Shown here one piece after another: positions 26,901-34,613 of a stretch of 64,000 bases of DNA (position 1 is the stretch's first letter; every line of letters starts with the position of its first letter). Under the pieces are notes generated by a model. The model was not told the DNA's origin. It ran no database searches and saw only the letters and a program-made list of their open reading frames with translations. This DNA is from Luteococcus japonicus (GTDB lineage Bacteria; Actinomycetota; Actinomycetes; Propionibacteriales; Propionibacteriaceae): contig NZ_RKHG01000001.1 in assembly GCF_003752415.1 (NCBI RefSeq), positions 3,038,001 to 3,102,000 on the forward strand. Reading direction: 5' to 3'. The position numbers and the translations under genes are program-made.

Positions 26901-27001
26901 GCGATGGCCCCTTCCTCGGGGTTGCCGAAGAGCAGGGTGCTGGTGACGGTCAGCCCCTCGGTGGACAGGACGGCCCAGATCTTGTTCCAGAAGTTCCTCA
27001 T
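26897..27001 (-). CDS. Possible 34-residue protein coupled to the VOC gene
   Basis: An ATG at 27001 opens a 34-codon frame (it begins MRNFWNKIWAVLSTEGL) whose TGA overlaps the ATG of the VOC gene, the same ATGA arrangement used by many pairs in this window. There is no membrane segment and I know no family. The ribosome site upstream is weak. It could be a leader peptide or a chance frame. Confidence 0.35.
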   Translation of the reverse strand: MRNFWNKIWAVLSTEGLTVTSTLLFGNPEEGAIA

Positions 27002-27016
27002 GAGCCCAGAATGTGT

Positions 27017-27062
27017 GATCAAATGATCGCGTGCAACGATCATCTCGGCAGAAAATGATCAT
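27017..27062. promoter_or_regulatory. GATCA/TGATC repeats at the DeoR start, candidate operator
   Basis: GATCA-AA-TGATC at 27017-27028, CGATCATC just after the start codon, and ATGATCAT at 27055-27062. Such a cluster of short inverted sites between the DeoR-type gene and the divergent VOC unit looks like an autoregulatory operator that extends into the first codons of the regulator. Confidence 0.4.
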
Positions 27063-27789
27063 CAAAGCGCTGGGTAGGCAGCCGATCTCCGTCGAGGCCC
27101 TCAGCGAACTCACCGGCGCCTCCGCCGTGACCATCCGTCGTGACCTGACCGAATTGCAGGGTCACGGCCTGGTGCGTCGGGTCCATGGGGGAGCGGTGGC
27201 CGTGGACCTGCGCGGGGCGCCGCTGCCCTATGAGCTGCGTGCCGCGGAGAATGCCGACGGCAAGCAGTCCATTGCCCACCTGATCGGTGGTCTGGTTGGC
27301 GACGACATGTCGATCATCCTGGACAACGGGTCCACGATGGATGTGGTGGCTCGTGCACTCGCCGGGCGACGGGTGACCACGCTGTGAGTGTCCCTGCGCG
27401 CTGCCGTGGAGATGAGCGCCGAACCCGGTCCGGTGGTGATCACCCCCGGCGGCCCGGTGCAGTTCCCGAGCCTGCGCAGTGGGAGCGCCGCATCCCTGGC
27501 GGCGCTGTCGGACTTCCGGGCGGACCTTGCCGTGATGGGGGCCTGTTCCGTCAACCCCAGTCAGGGGCTGACCGTCACCACCCATGAGGACGCCCAGATC
27601 AAGCGGGCGATCATTGCGGCCTCGTCGCGTGTCGTCCTGGCTGCGACGGGGAACAAGCTGACCCGCACCTCCACCTTCCGCTTCGGAGTCATCGAGGACC
27701 TCGACGACCTGGTGACCACCTCGGAGGCCCCGCCGGAACTGTTGGACGAGTTCGTTGCGGCCGGAGTGCGCGTGCACGTCGCGCGCTGA
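27031..27789 (+). pseudogene. DeoR-family regulator interrupted by an in-frame TGA
   Basis: Two pieces in one frame, split by a single TGA at 27385-27387. The first (118 codons) has the DeoR winged helix RQKMIIKALGRQPISVEALSEL, TIRRDLTEL and HGGAV, and the start of the sugar-phosphate-sensing domain (IILDNGSTMDVVA). The second (133 codons, from GTG at 27388) has the rest of that domain, including a DLAVMGAC strand and KRAIIAASSRVVL. Read through, the protein would be about 252 residues, the normal size. So this is a nonsense mutation, a rare readthrough, two pieces made separately (TGA is followed at once by GTG), or a sequencing error. The gene start is GTG at 27031. Confidence 0.8.
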
Positions 27790-28655
27790 ACCTCGTGACC
27801 GCCAGCGGTGGGGTACCGGTCCTCGAACAGCTCACGCCACCCGTGGGCGGGGGCATCGCGTCGCAGCGCGTCGAGGGCGTCTCGGGACGTGACGGTGAAG
27901 GCGAGATGGTTCAGGCCGGGCTGCAGCCGGTCATGGCGCTGGCCGGTCAGGGCCGGGGACTGCTCCAGCACCAGGTAGGCGCCCGAGGGGTGCTGCCAGC
28001 TGCGTCCCTGTTCCCAGTCCTGCTCCACCAGGGGCCAGCCCAGCGCCGTCATCAACCAGCCAAAGCTGGCCTCGGTCCCAGCCAGGTCGTGGGTCCACAG
28101 TTCGATGTGGTGAACACCGTTGCCGCCCAGAGGGGCCGTTGGGGTGCGGGATCCAGACTCCCAGTCCTGGCGCAGGATCGAGTAGTTGACGGCATCGGCG
28201 GGAGGCTCACCCTGAACAGGCCAGGCCTGTCGGAAATGCGCCTCCTGTACCCAGCCAGCCTTCTCGAAGGTGCGACGCATGGGCAGGTTGTCGGCGCGGG
28301 TGCAGCCCTCGAAGCGATTGACCTCAAGCGTCGTGAAGATGTGGTCAGCCGCAGCCCTGAGGGCCAAGACACCCAGACCGCGGCCGCGGTGCTCGTCGGC
28401 GAGTCGCAGGTCGAACATTGGGGTGTCATCGGCGAGGTCCTCCAGGCGGATGAATCCGATCCGTCCAAGTTCTTGGTCAACCAGCCAGAAGGTCTGGTGC
28501 TCGTCGTCGGCAAAGGAGCCAGATTCGATGCGTCGCCGAGCCTCGTCCATGCTGGGTGTGCGCCCCACGTGGAAGGGGAAGGAATTGCTGGTGAGGAAGC
28601 TGACCAGGCCATCGTCCTCCTCGGGAAGTCGCAGCGCCACCAGTGACAGGTTCAT
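27561..28655 (-). CDS. GNAT acetyltransferase fused to a truncated VOC domain
   Basis: 364 residues in one frame. Residues 1-170 are a GNAT domain (acetyl-CoA loop LRLADEHRGRGLGVLALR, then the GCTRADNLPMRRTFEKAGW segment typical of RimJ/RimL-like enzymes). After a short linker, residues 180-285 are a VOC domain (NGVHHIELWTHDLAGTEASF ... LNHLAFTV ... LFEDRYPTAGG). The usual last strand with its metal-binding Glu is missing: just after TAGG the frame runs into the antisense of the DeoR gene and continues for about 75 meaningless residues. The gene has therefore lost its 3' end. ATG at 28655; the ribosome site is weak. Confidence 0.7.
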   Translation of the reverse strand: MNLSLVALRLPEEDDGLVSFLTSNSFPFHVGRTPSMDEARRRIESGSFADDEHQTFWLVDQELGRIGFIRLEDLADDTPMFDLRLADEHRGRGLGVLALRAAADHIFTTLEVNRFEGCTRADNLPMRRTFEKAGWVQEAHFRQAWPVQGEPPADAVNYSILRQDWESGSRTPTAPLGGNGVHHIELWTHDLAGTEASFGWLMTALGWPLVEQDWEQGRSWQHPSGAYLVLEQSPALTGQRHDRLQPGLNHLAFTVTSRDALDALRRDAPAHGWRELFEDRYPTAGGHEVQRATCTRTPAATNSSNSSGGASEVVTRSSRSSMTPKRKVEVRVSLFPVAARTTRDEAAMIARLIWASSWVVTVSP

Positions 28656-28736
28656 GCCTTCGACAGTACCGGGTGAGGTGTCTGAGGACACTCGCTGGAT
28701 GGGCCTTTCTTGCGCCAGCAATTTTCGAAAACCTCT

Positions 28737-28764
28737 TTGAATACAGATCGCTTCGGGGTAGAAT
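28737..28764 (+). promoter_or_regulatory. Promoter of the HNH gene
   Basis: TTGAAT (28737-28742), 16-base spacer, TAGAAT (28759-28764, five of six to TATAAT). The surrounding 70 bases are clearly richer in A/T than the flanks. The HNH start codon is 43 bases downstream with a strong GGGGGAGGTGG ribosome site. Confidence 0.6.
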
Positions 28765-28806
28765 TGAGGCATTCAGCAAGAGCACTTCGGGGGAGGTGGA
28801 CAGCTC

Positions 28807-30219
28807 ATGGACGAGCAGGGATTCCGGTTGCCGGACAATGCCGCGGATCTGGTCGAAGCGGTCCGGGAAAACCGTCGCCAGCGCCGCATTCTCGAAGCGC
28901 AGGAATTGCAGATGGTCGCGCACTTCGCCGACCTCAACGGACACGTCGACCAGAGCTTGCTGGTGCCCGGTGTCGAGCAGCTCGTCCAGTTGGGTGGTGA
29001 GGGGACCCCGCCGGTGGCCGAGTTCGCCACTCTGGAACTTGCTGCCGCGCTCAGGCTGCGTGATGTTGCCGCTCATGCCTTGATCGCGGATGTTCTTGAT
29101 CTTCGCCACCGCCTCCCACACGTCTGGGAGCAGACCCTTGATGGTGAGGTGGAGGTGTGGACCGCCCGGGACATCGCCGGCGCCACCCGCGTCTTGGACC
29201 AGCATTCGGCGGGGCTTGTTGATCTTCAATTGGCCCGGCAGATCCCCGGCATGACCCGGCGTCGGGTGAAGAACTTGGTCGCCGGGATGGTCCTTGATCA
29301 TCTCCCGGTTGACGAGGCCGAACAACGCCGCGCCGAGGCCAAGGAGGCCCGCGGCGTCTGGATCGCGGTGGGTGAGAACGGCATTGCCGATGTCGCTGCC
29401 GTGATGGATGCCCCGGATGCCGTGCGGCTGGATGCCACCCTCGATCATCTGGCCGGGATCCTCAAGGCCGGCGGCTCCACTGACACGGTGAATGCCCGCC
29501 GGGCGAAGGCGTTGGGGATCCTCGCCGACCCGGCCCGGGCGCTGCAGTTGATGCAGGCCTGCCTGCTGGATCAACTCCCCGGCCTGGACGTCACCACCGA
29601 CTGCCACCTGCATGGTCAGGTGGGGCATGCCTGCGGCACCCTCCTGGTCGAGGCGAAGGACCTGGCACCGAAGGCCAGCATCGTGGTGCACCTGACCGAC
29701 GCCACGCTGAGTGCCGGGGAAGGGATCGTGCGGGCCAAGGGCATCGGGCCACTCCTGGCGGAATGGCTGAGAGATTTGCTTCCGGATCATCAATTCACGG
29801 TGCGTCCGGTGATTGATGCCAATCGGCAAGTGGCCAGTGATTGTTATGAATGCCCGCCCACCATGCGGGAAGCGATTGAATACCGCAATCCCTTCGAGGT
29901 GTTTCCGTATTCCTCACGAAAATCCCCGGGATTGGACCTGGACCACACCATTCCCTTCACCCCTCGACAAGCTCGGGGGACGTCGGCCGAGCCTGTCGAG
30001 GCCTCTGGATCAACCAGCCCGGACAATCTCGGCCCCTTGACCCGCAAGACCCACCGGGCGAAGACCCACGGCGGCTACCGCCTCGAGCAGCCCCTGCCTG
30101 GGCATTTCCTGTGGCAGACCCCACTGGGTTTCCGCTATCTGGTCACACCCAGCCGCACCCTCGAACTCGGCCGCCCAGATCCCGTCGGGCTCACATCCCC
30201 GGGCGTCGAAAGACACTGA
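28807..30219 (+). CDS. DUF222 / HNH endonuclease-domain protein (13E12 type)
   Basis: 470 residues. Most of the length is the helical DUF222 domain shared by the actinobacterial 13E12 repeat family, followed by an HNH nuclease region (DCYECPP, LDLDHTIPF, SPDNLGPLTRKTHRAKTHGG) near residues 345-425. These genes occur in many copies in actinobacteria and behave like selfish or mobile genes; their function is unsettled. Inside the HNH region the frame contains an extra stretch of about 18 residues (from TPRQARG to VEASGS) encoded by an inserted palindromic repeat. The 3' end overlaps the convergent methyltransferase gene by 29 bases. Confidence 0.88.
   Translation: MDEQGFRLPDNAADLVEAVRENRRQRRILEAQELQMVAHFADLNGHVDQSLLVPGVEQLVQLGGEGTPPVAEFATLELAAALRLRDVAAHALIADVLDLRHRLPHVWEQTLDGEVEVWTARDIAGATRVLDQHSAGLVDLQLARQIPGMTRRRVKNLVAGMVLDHLPVDEAEQRRAEAKEARGVWIAVGENGIADVAAVMDAPDAVRLDATLDHLAGILKAGGSTDTVNARRAKALGILADPARALQLMQACLLDQLPGLDVTTDCHLHGQVGHACGTLLVEAKDLAPKASIVVHLTDATLSAGEGIVRAKGIGPLLAEWLRDLLPDHQFTVRPVIDANRQVASDCYECPPTMREAIEYRNPFEVFPYSSRKSPGLDLDHTIPFTPRQARGTSAEPVEASGSTSPDNLGPLTRKTHRAKTHGGYRLEQPLPGHFLWQTPLGFRYLVTPSRTLELGRPDPVGLTSPGVERH
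29962..30001. repeat. Palindromic interspersed repeat inserted in frame in the HNH gene
   Basis: Arms CCTCGACAAGCTCGG (29962-29976) and CCGAGCCTGTCGAGG (29987-30001), 14 of 15 complementary, with a 10-base centre. It matches the general form of the GACAAGCTCGG-type palindromes scattered in intergenic regions of many actinobacteria. It falls between the HNH histidine and asparagine motifs and keeps the reading frame, adding a loop rather than destroying the gene. Confidence 0.7.
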
Positions 30220-30997
30220 GCTGCACGTCGGCGTCGACGCTCATCTGTTCGGACACCGCGCCGTGCTCGTGGAAGGCATTGGGACCCATCTGCACCAGGT
30301 CCGTCACCGCGGCGGCATCGAGGTCCATGGTCCAACGGATCCGCTGGCTCCAGACGGCCTCGAAGGCACCGGCCATGCTGCGGTTCAACTTGGCCAACTT
30401 GTCGTCCTGGATGCCCAACAGGCCCAGTGACTCCCGCGCTTGTGCCAGGTGCCCCTCATTCGGGGTGACCACCAACAACACACCGCCCGGAGCCATGATC
30501 CGCGCGAACTCGACGGGATTTCGCGGCGCGAAGCAGCACAACAGGACGTCGGCCACCCCGGAACGCACCGGCAGACCCGCCCAGGTGTCGGCCACCACCG
30601 CACCTATCCGAGGATGCGCCTTGGCGGCCCGGCGGCAGGCCATCGGGGAAATGTCGGTGGCCAGACCCACCGCCCGTGGCTGCGAGTCCAGCACCCCGGC
30701 CAGGTAGTGCCCGGTGCCGGCACCCACCTCCACCACGCGACGGGCATCACGCACCCGTCCCACCAGGGCATCGATGATGGGCTCGTAGTGCCCGGCGCCC
30801 AAGAAGCGTGCCCGGGCGGCCACCATGTCCGCGGTGTCGGCGTTCTGCGGTGCGGCGCGGCCCAACAGGTTCACGTGCCCCTGCTTCGCGATGTCGAAGC
30901 TGTGCCCGCGACGGCAGACCAGGCGTCCCTCCTCGCGTGTCAGGGGCTGTTGGCAGGTGGGGCAGGCCAAGAGCGCGACGGCGGCGTCGATTCCCAC
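30191..30997 (-). CDS. RlmA-type 23S rRNA guanine-N1 methyltransferase
   Basis: 268-residue SAM-dependent methyltransferase. The N-terminus has the RlmA zinc site (CPTCQQPL ... CRRGH) followed by SFDIAKQGHVNLLG; the SAM site is VVEVGAGTGHYLAGVL, and CCFAPRNPVEFARI matches the family's catalytic loop. Members methylate G745 or G748 in helix 35 of 23S rRNA; the G748 type (TlrB) gives tylosin resistance. Which base is used cannot be told. GTG at 30997 follows the SDR stop by one base, so the two form an operon with SURF1. The end overlaps the HNH gene. Confidence 0.87.
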   Translation of the reverse strand: MGIDAAVALLACPTCQQPLTREEGRLVCRRGHSFDIAKQGHVNLLGRAAPQNADTADMVAARARFLGAGHYEPIIDALVGRVRDARRVVEVGAGTGHYLAGVLDSQPRAVGLATDISPMACRRAAKAHPRIGAVVADTWAGLPVRSGVADVLLCCFAPRNPVEFARIMAPGGVLLVVTPNEGHLAQARESLGLLGIQDDKLAKLNRSMAGAFEAVWSQRIRWTMDLDAAAVTDLVQMGPNAFHEHGAVSEQMSVDADVQLSVFRRPGM

Positions 30998-30998
30998 G

Positions 30999-31745
30999 TC
31001 AGATGGTGCGCAGCGAGCCGCCGTCGACGGCCACCAGACTGCCGGAGACATAGCCGGCGGCATCGGAGAGCATGAAGCAGGCCACCTTGCCGAACTGCTC
31101 GGGTTCGCCGAGTGCGCGCAGCGGGATCTTCTGCTCGTCAGCGGCGCGGGAGGCGGCCGGGTCCTCGGTCTGCGCGTAGAGATAGGTCATCCGGTCGGTG
31201 GCCACCAGCCCGGGCATCAGGCCGAAGGCCCGGCCGCCCTGGGGGCCCACCTCGTCGGCCAGCTGCTTGATCAGCATCGCCAGGCCGGGGCGTAGGCCAT
31301 TGCTCGGCGCCATCTGCGGCAGCGGTGCCTTGGCGGAGGTGGACAGCACGAAGCCCATCCGCGCGGCGGGGTTCGCCCCGAAGACGGCTCGCGCGGTGCG
31401 CAGGGCGGGCAGGAAGACCGAGGCGAAGGCCTGCGTCCACTGCTCGTCGGTGGTGCCGAGCACGCTGCCCTTGGGCGGGCCACCGACGCTGACCAGCGCA
31501 CCGTCCACGCGGCCGAAGCGCTCCAGGGCCAGGTCCACCGCGCGTTGCGGGGTCTGGGGATCAGCCAGGTCCGCCGCCAGGGTGGCGGCGCCCAGCTCGG
31601 TGGCCAGGCCGTCGAGCACCTCGGCGCGGCGTGCCACCAGCACCACCTGGGCACCCTCAGCCACCAGCTCGCGGGCCGTCGCCAGCCCCAGACCAGAGCT
31701 GGCGGCCGTCACCACGAAGACCTTGCCGTCAAGACCGAGCTGCAT
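30999..31745 (-). CDS. Atypical short-chain dehydrogenase/reductase
   Basis: 248-residue Rossmann-fold SDR with the cofactor loop TAASSGLGLA and the late DAAGYVSGSLVAVDGG. The catalytic Tyr-X3-Lys is missing: where YSAAK-like residues are expected the sequence is SNGLRPG, although the Ser in STSAKAPLP is kept. This is a known kind of variant within the superfamily, so the protein may bind NAD(P)H without classical oxidoreduction or use other residues. ATG at 31745 has GGAGG six bases upstream and overlaps the SURF1 end by 17 bases. Confidence 0.85.
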   Translation of the reverse strand: MQLGLDGKVFVVTAASSGLGLATARELVAEGAQVVLVARRAEVLDGLATELGAATLAADLADPQTPQRAVDLALERFGRVDGALVSVGGPPKGSVLGTTDEQWTQAFASVFLPALRTARAVFGANPAARMGFVLSTSAKAPLPQMAPSNGLRPGLAMLIKQLADEVGPQGGRAFGLMPGLVATDRMTYLYAQTEDPAASRAADEQKIPLRALGEPEQFGKVACFMLSDAAGYVSGSLVAVDGGSLRTI

Positions 31746-32541
31746 CGTCAACCTCCTGGGAATCGGGTGTGGCAACGGTACCCTCGCGGGCCCGCTGTTC
31801 GGCACGCGCCTTTTTGGCGAGCGCCTTCTTGCGGTCACGCAGGTCACCGCGGATCAGGATTCCGGCACCCGCGACGGCGATGCCGGTGAAGCAGAACCAC
31901 TGGACGGCATAGGACAGGTGCGGACCGTCGTCGAGCTCTGGTGTGGTCATCGGCTTGAGGTTGCCGGACTGGGCGGGCTTGACCTCGGTCAGCCCCACAT
32001 AGCCGTCCAGCACCTCCCGGTTGAGGGACTTCCCGATCGCCGGCGCATTGATCAGCCGTGCCATGCCATCCTGCGGAGTGATGGCATTGTCCTTGCCGTG
32101 CTCGCTGCGGCGCACATAGCCCGTCACCGTCACGGTGCCCGACGGGGGATCGGGGAGTACGGCAATCTCCTTGCCGCCCTGTTCGCGCGGGATGAAGCCG
32201 CGGTCAACCAGCAGCCAATGGCCCTTGGTCGTGCGCAGCGGGGTGACCACCTCGCTGCCGGCCTGGTCATTCTGGTTGCGGTACATCGCCTGCACCTGGT
32301 TCTTGGCGTCAAAGGTGCCGGTCGCGGTGACTCGCTGCCACTGCTCGTTGTCGGTGATCTCGTGGGTGAAGACCTCTTCATAGGGCTTCGGGGGCTGCTG
32401 CTGGTAGGCCACGATCCGGGCGTTGACGCCGCGACGCCATTCCAGCCGGTGCATCTGCCACTCGCCCAGCCGGACGAAGGCGGCGCCCAACAGCGCCACG
32501 AAGACCAGCAACCCGATCCAGCGCACCCACAGCTTCTTCAC
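31729..32541 (-). CDS. SURF1-family cytochrome oxidase assembly protein
   Basis: 270 residues with one membrane helix at each end (about 8-26 and 215-235) and an outer domain between them, as in SURF1. Family words are LGEWQMHRLEWR, RGFIPRE and the C-terminal SYAVQWFCFTGIAV. SURF1 inserts heme a into subunit I of aa3 oxidase; heme A synthase is encoded at the left end of this window. The C-terminal tail of about 35 residues is charged. First gene of a SURF1-SDR-RlmA unit. Confidence 0.92.
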   Translation of the reverse strand: MKKLWVRWIGLLVFVALLGAAFVRLGEWQMHRLEWRRGVNARIVAYQQQPPKPYEEVFTHEITDNEQWQRVTATGTFDAKNQVQAMYRNQNDQAGSEVVTPLRTTKGHWLLVDRGFIPREQGGKEIAVLPDPPSGTVTVTGYVRRSEHGKDNAITPQDGMARLINAPAIGKSLNREVLDGYVGLTEVKPAQSGNLKPMTTPELDDGPHLSYAVQWFCFTGIAVAGAGILIRGDLRDRKKALAKKARAEQRAREGTVATPDSQEVDDAARS

Positions 32542-32551
32542 GGCCCCGACC

Positions 32552-32917
32552 CTACCCGTCGTTGACGACAGTGCCCCTGATCACCGGACCGGGGGCGAGC
32601 CTCGGCACACTGACCTCGGCTTCGTCGACGGGATTGAGGTCCTGCGGATGGGTGCGATTGTCACGGGCATTGGCCAACACGACGGCGACACCGGGCAGCA
32701 CCGCCGCCCCGGCCATCGCCACCCACAGCCAGATTCCCTGGCTGCGCACCAGATACATCCAGACGAAGCACAGAGTGCGGACCACCATCGTGATGACATA
32801 GCGACGCTGGCGCATGTCGATGTCGTCACTCTGTGCCATCCGGGCGTCGGTGATGACGACGGGCTCGTCAGCGGACGCAGCATCGGCGGTGCTGCGCGCA
32901 GAGCTTTCGGTGGTCAC
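32552..32917 (-). CDS. DUF3099 family membrane protein
   Basis: 121 residues with two membrane helices (about 40-57 and 63-82) and a polar N-terminus. DDIDMRQRRYVITMVVRTLCFV matches the start of DUF3099, a small actinobacterial family of unknown role that is usually found next to SURF1. It ends ten bases before the SURF1 start, so both are probably in one transcript. Confidence 0.82.
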   Translation of the reverse strand: MTTESSARSTADAASADEPVVITDARMAQSDDIDMRQRRYVITMVVRTLCFVWMYLVRSQGIWLWVAMAGAAVLPGVAVVLANARDNRTHPQDLNPVDEAEVSVPRLAPGPVIRGTVVNDG

Positions 32918-33017
32918 CCAGCCACTCTACGACCGCAGCGGAACCTCCAAACAAAACCGGACGACATTGTGTGCCCGAACACCGGGGCGTCGAGGCCCGC
33001 GCGGATAGCGTGGGACG

Positions 33018-33761
33018 GTGAGCCAAGACACCATCGACCCCCAGACCCCCTCGCACACAGCCCGTAGCGTGCTGGTGACCGGCGGCAGCAAGGGCATCGG
33101 CCGTGCCATCGCCGCGGACCTCGCCGCGGCCGGGCACAAGGTGGCCGCCACCTACCGCTCCGGCGACGTCCCCGACGGCGTGCTCGGCGTGCAGTGCGAC
33201 ATCACCGACCCGGAGCAGGTCGAGGCGGCCTTCAAGGCCGTCGAGGAGGCCCACGGCCCGGTGGAGATCCTTGTCGCGAATGCCGGCATCACCAAGGACG
33301 GGTTGCTGATGCGGATGAGCGACGCCGACTTCGAGCAGGTCATCGACACCAACCTCACCGGCACCTTCCGCGTCGTGCGCCGTGCCGTGCGCCCCATGAT
33401 GAAGGCCCGCCACGGCCGGATCGTGCTGATCAGCTCCGTCGTCGCGCTGCTGGGCTCGGCCGGACAGGTCAACTACGCCTCCTCCAAGGCCGCGCTGGTG
33501 GGCATGTCCCGCAGCGTCGCCCGTGAGCTCGGCGGCCGCGGCATCACCTGCAATGTGGTGGCGCCGGGCTTCATCGAGACCGACATGACCGCCGTGCTCT
33601 CCGACGATCTGATCGAGTCCTACAAGAAGTCCATCCCGGTGGGCCGGCTCGGCAGCACCGACGACATCGCCGCCGCCGTCCGCTACCTCACCAGTGATGC
33701 CGCCGGCTACGTCACCGGGGCCGTCGTGCCCATCGACGGTGGCCTCGGCATGGGACACTGA
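33018..33761 (+). CDS. fabG: 3-oxoacyl-ACP reductase FabG
   Basis: Classical SDR (247 aa): cofactor motif TGGSKGIG, NAGIT, catalytic Ser in LISSVVALLG, Tyr-X3-Lys in NYASSKAALVG, and the C-terminal AAVRYLTSDAAGYVTG. It reduces 3-oxoacyl-ACP in fatty acid elongation. GTG start at 33018. The enoyl reductase gene follows 42 bases later, the same fabG-inhA order as in mycobacteria, so the pair carries out the two reductive steps of the FAS-II cycle. A short acidic N-terminal extension precedes the fold. Confidence 0.94.
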   Translation: MSQDTIDPQTPSHTARSVLVTGGSKGIGRAIAADLAAAGHKVAATYRSGDVPDGVLGVQCDITDPEQVEAAFKAVEEAHGPVEILVANAGITKDGLLMRMSDADFEQVIDTNLTGTFRVVRRAVRPMMKARHGRIVLISSVVALLGSAGQVNYASSKAALVGMSRSVARELGGRGITCNVVAPGFIETDMTAVLSDDLIESYKKSIPVGRLGSTDDIAAAVRYLTSDAAGYVTGAVVPIDGGLGMGH

Positions 33762-33803
33762 CCCCTCCACCCCCTCCGCAAGACCAAGCACAGAAGGCAG
33801 TCC

Positions 33804-34577
33804 ATGGGAATCCTCGAAGGCAAGAACATCCTGGTCACCGGCGTCACGCACAAGACGTCCATCGCCTACCAGGTGGCCAAGATCGCGCAGGAGGAAGGCG
33901 CCACGGTGATCGTGAGCAACTTCGGCCGCGCGCTGAGCCTCACCAACCGCGTCGTGAAGGCGCTCGACCCGGTGCCGCCGGTGATCGAGCTCAACGTCAC
34001 CGACGAACAGGCCCTGGCCGCGCTGCCCGACGTACTGCGCGCCAACGGCTTCGACACGATCGACGGTGTCGTGCACTCCATCGCCTTCGCCAACCCGGAG
34101 ACCGCCCTGGGCGGAGGCTTCCTCACCACCCCGTGGGAGGACGTTGCCACCTCGCTCAAGGTCTCCAGCTACTCACTGGCCAGCCTCACCATGGCCTGCA
34201 AGCCGCTGTTCAGCGACGACGTCAGCGTCGTCGGCCTGAGCTTCGACGGCCGCATCTCCTGGCCCACCTATGACTGGATGGGCGTCGCGAAGGCGGCCCT
34301 GGAGTCCACCAGCCGCTACCTCGCCCGCTACCTGGGCCCCGAGGGCGTGCGCTGCAACATCATCGCCGCCGGCCCACTGGACACCATCGCCAAGAAGGCC
34401 ATCCCCGGCTCCAACACCTTCAACGACGTGTGGGACGACCGCGCCCCGCTGGGCTGGGACCTGCAGGATGCGGTGCCAACCGCCAAGGGCGTCGTCGCGC
34501 TGCTGAGCGACTGGTTCCCCAAGACCACCGGCGAGATGATCCACGTCGACGGCGGCGTGCATTCGATGGGAGCCTGA
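33804..34577 (+). CDS. fabI: Enoyl-ACP reductase FabI/InhA-like
   Basis: 257-residue NADH-dependent enoyl reductase. TGVTHKTSIAYQVAKIAQEEGA corresponds to the InhA cofactor site, and the catalytic Tyr-X6-Lys is YDWMGVAKAALES. LSFDGRISWP and the AAGPLDTIAKKAIPG substrate loop are also InhA-like. It catalyses the last step of fatty acid elongation and is the target class of isoniazid-NAD and triclosan. ATG after AAGG. A tandem duplication covers its last codons and the following bases. Confidence 0.94.
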   Translation: MGILEGKNILVTGVTHKTSIAYQVAKIAQEEGATVIVSNFGRALSLTNRVVKALDPVPPVIELNVTDEQALAALPDVLRANGFDTIDGVVHSIAFANPETALGGGFLTTPWEDVATSLKVSSYSLASLTMACKPLFSDDVSVVGLSFDGRISWPTYDWMGVAKAALESTSRYLARYLGPEGVRCNIIAAGPLDTIAKKAIPGSNTFNDVWDDRAPLGWDLQDAVPTAKGVVALLSDWFPKTTGEMIHVDGGVHSMGA

Positions 34578-34613
34578 GCGCGCCTTCGGCGCGACGGGAG
34601 CCTGAGCGCGCCT
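34568..34613. repeat. 18-bp tandem direct repeat over the fabI stop
   Basis: GGGAGCCTGAGCGCGCCT occurs at 34568-34585 and 34596-34613, a 28-base period. The first copy contains the fabI stop codon. Between them CGCGCC-TTC-GGCGCG can fold as a small hairpin, which may serve as the fabI terminator. Confidence 0.7.
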
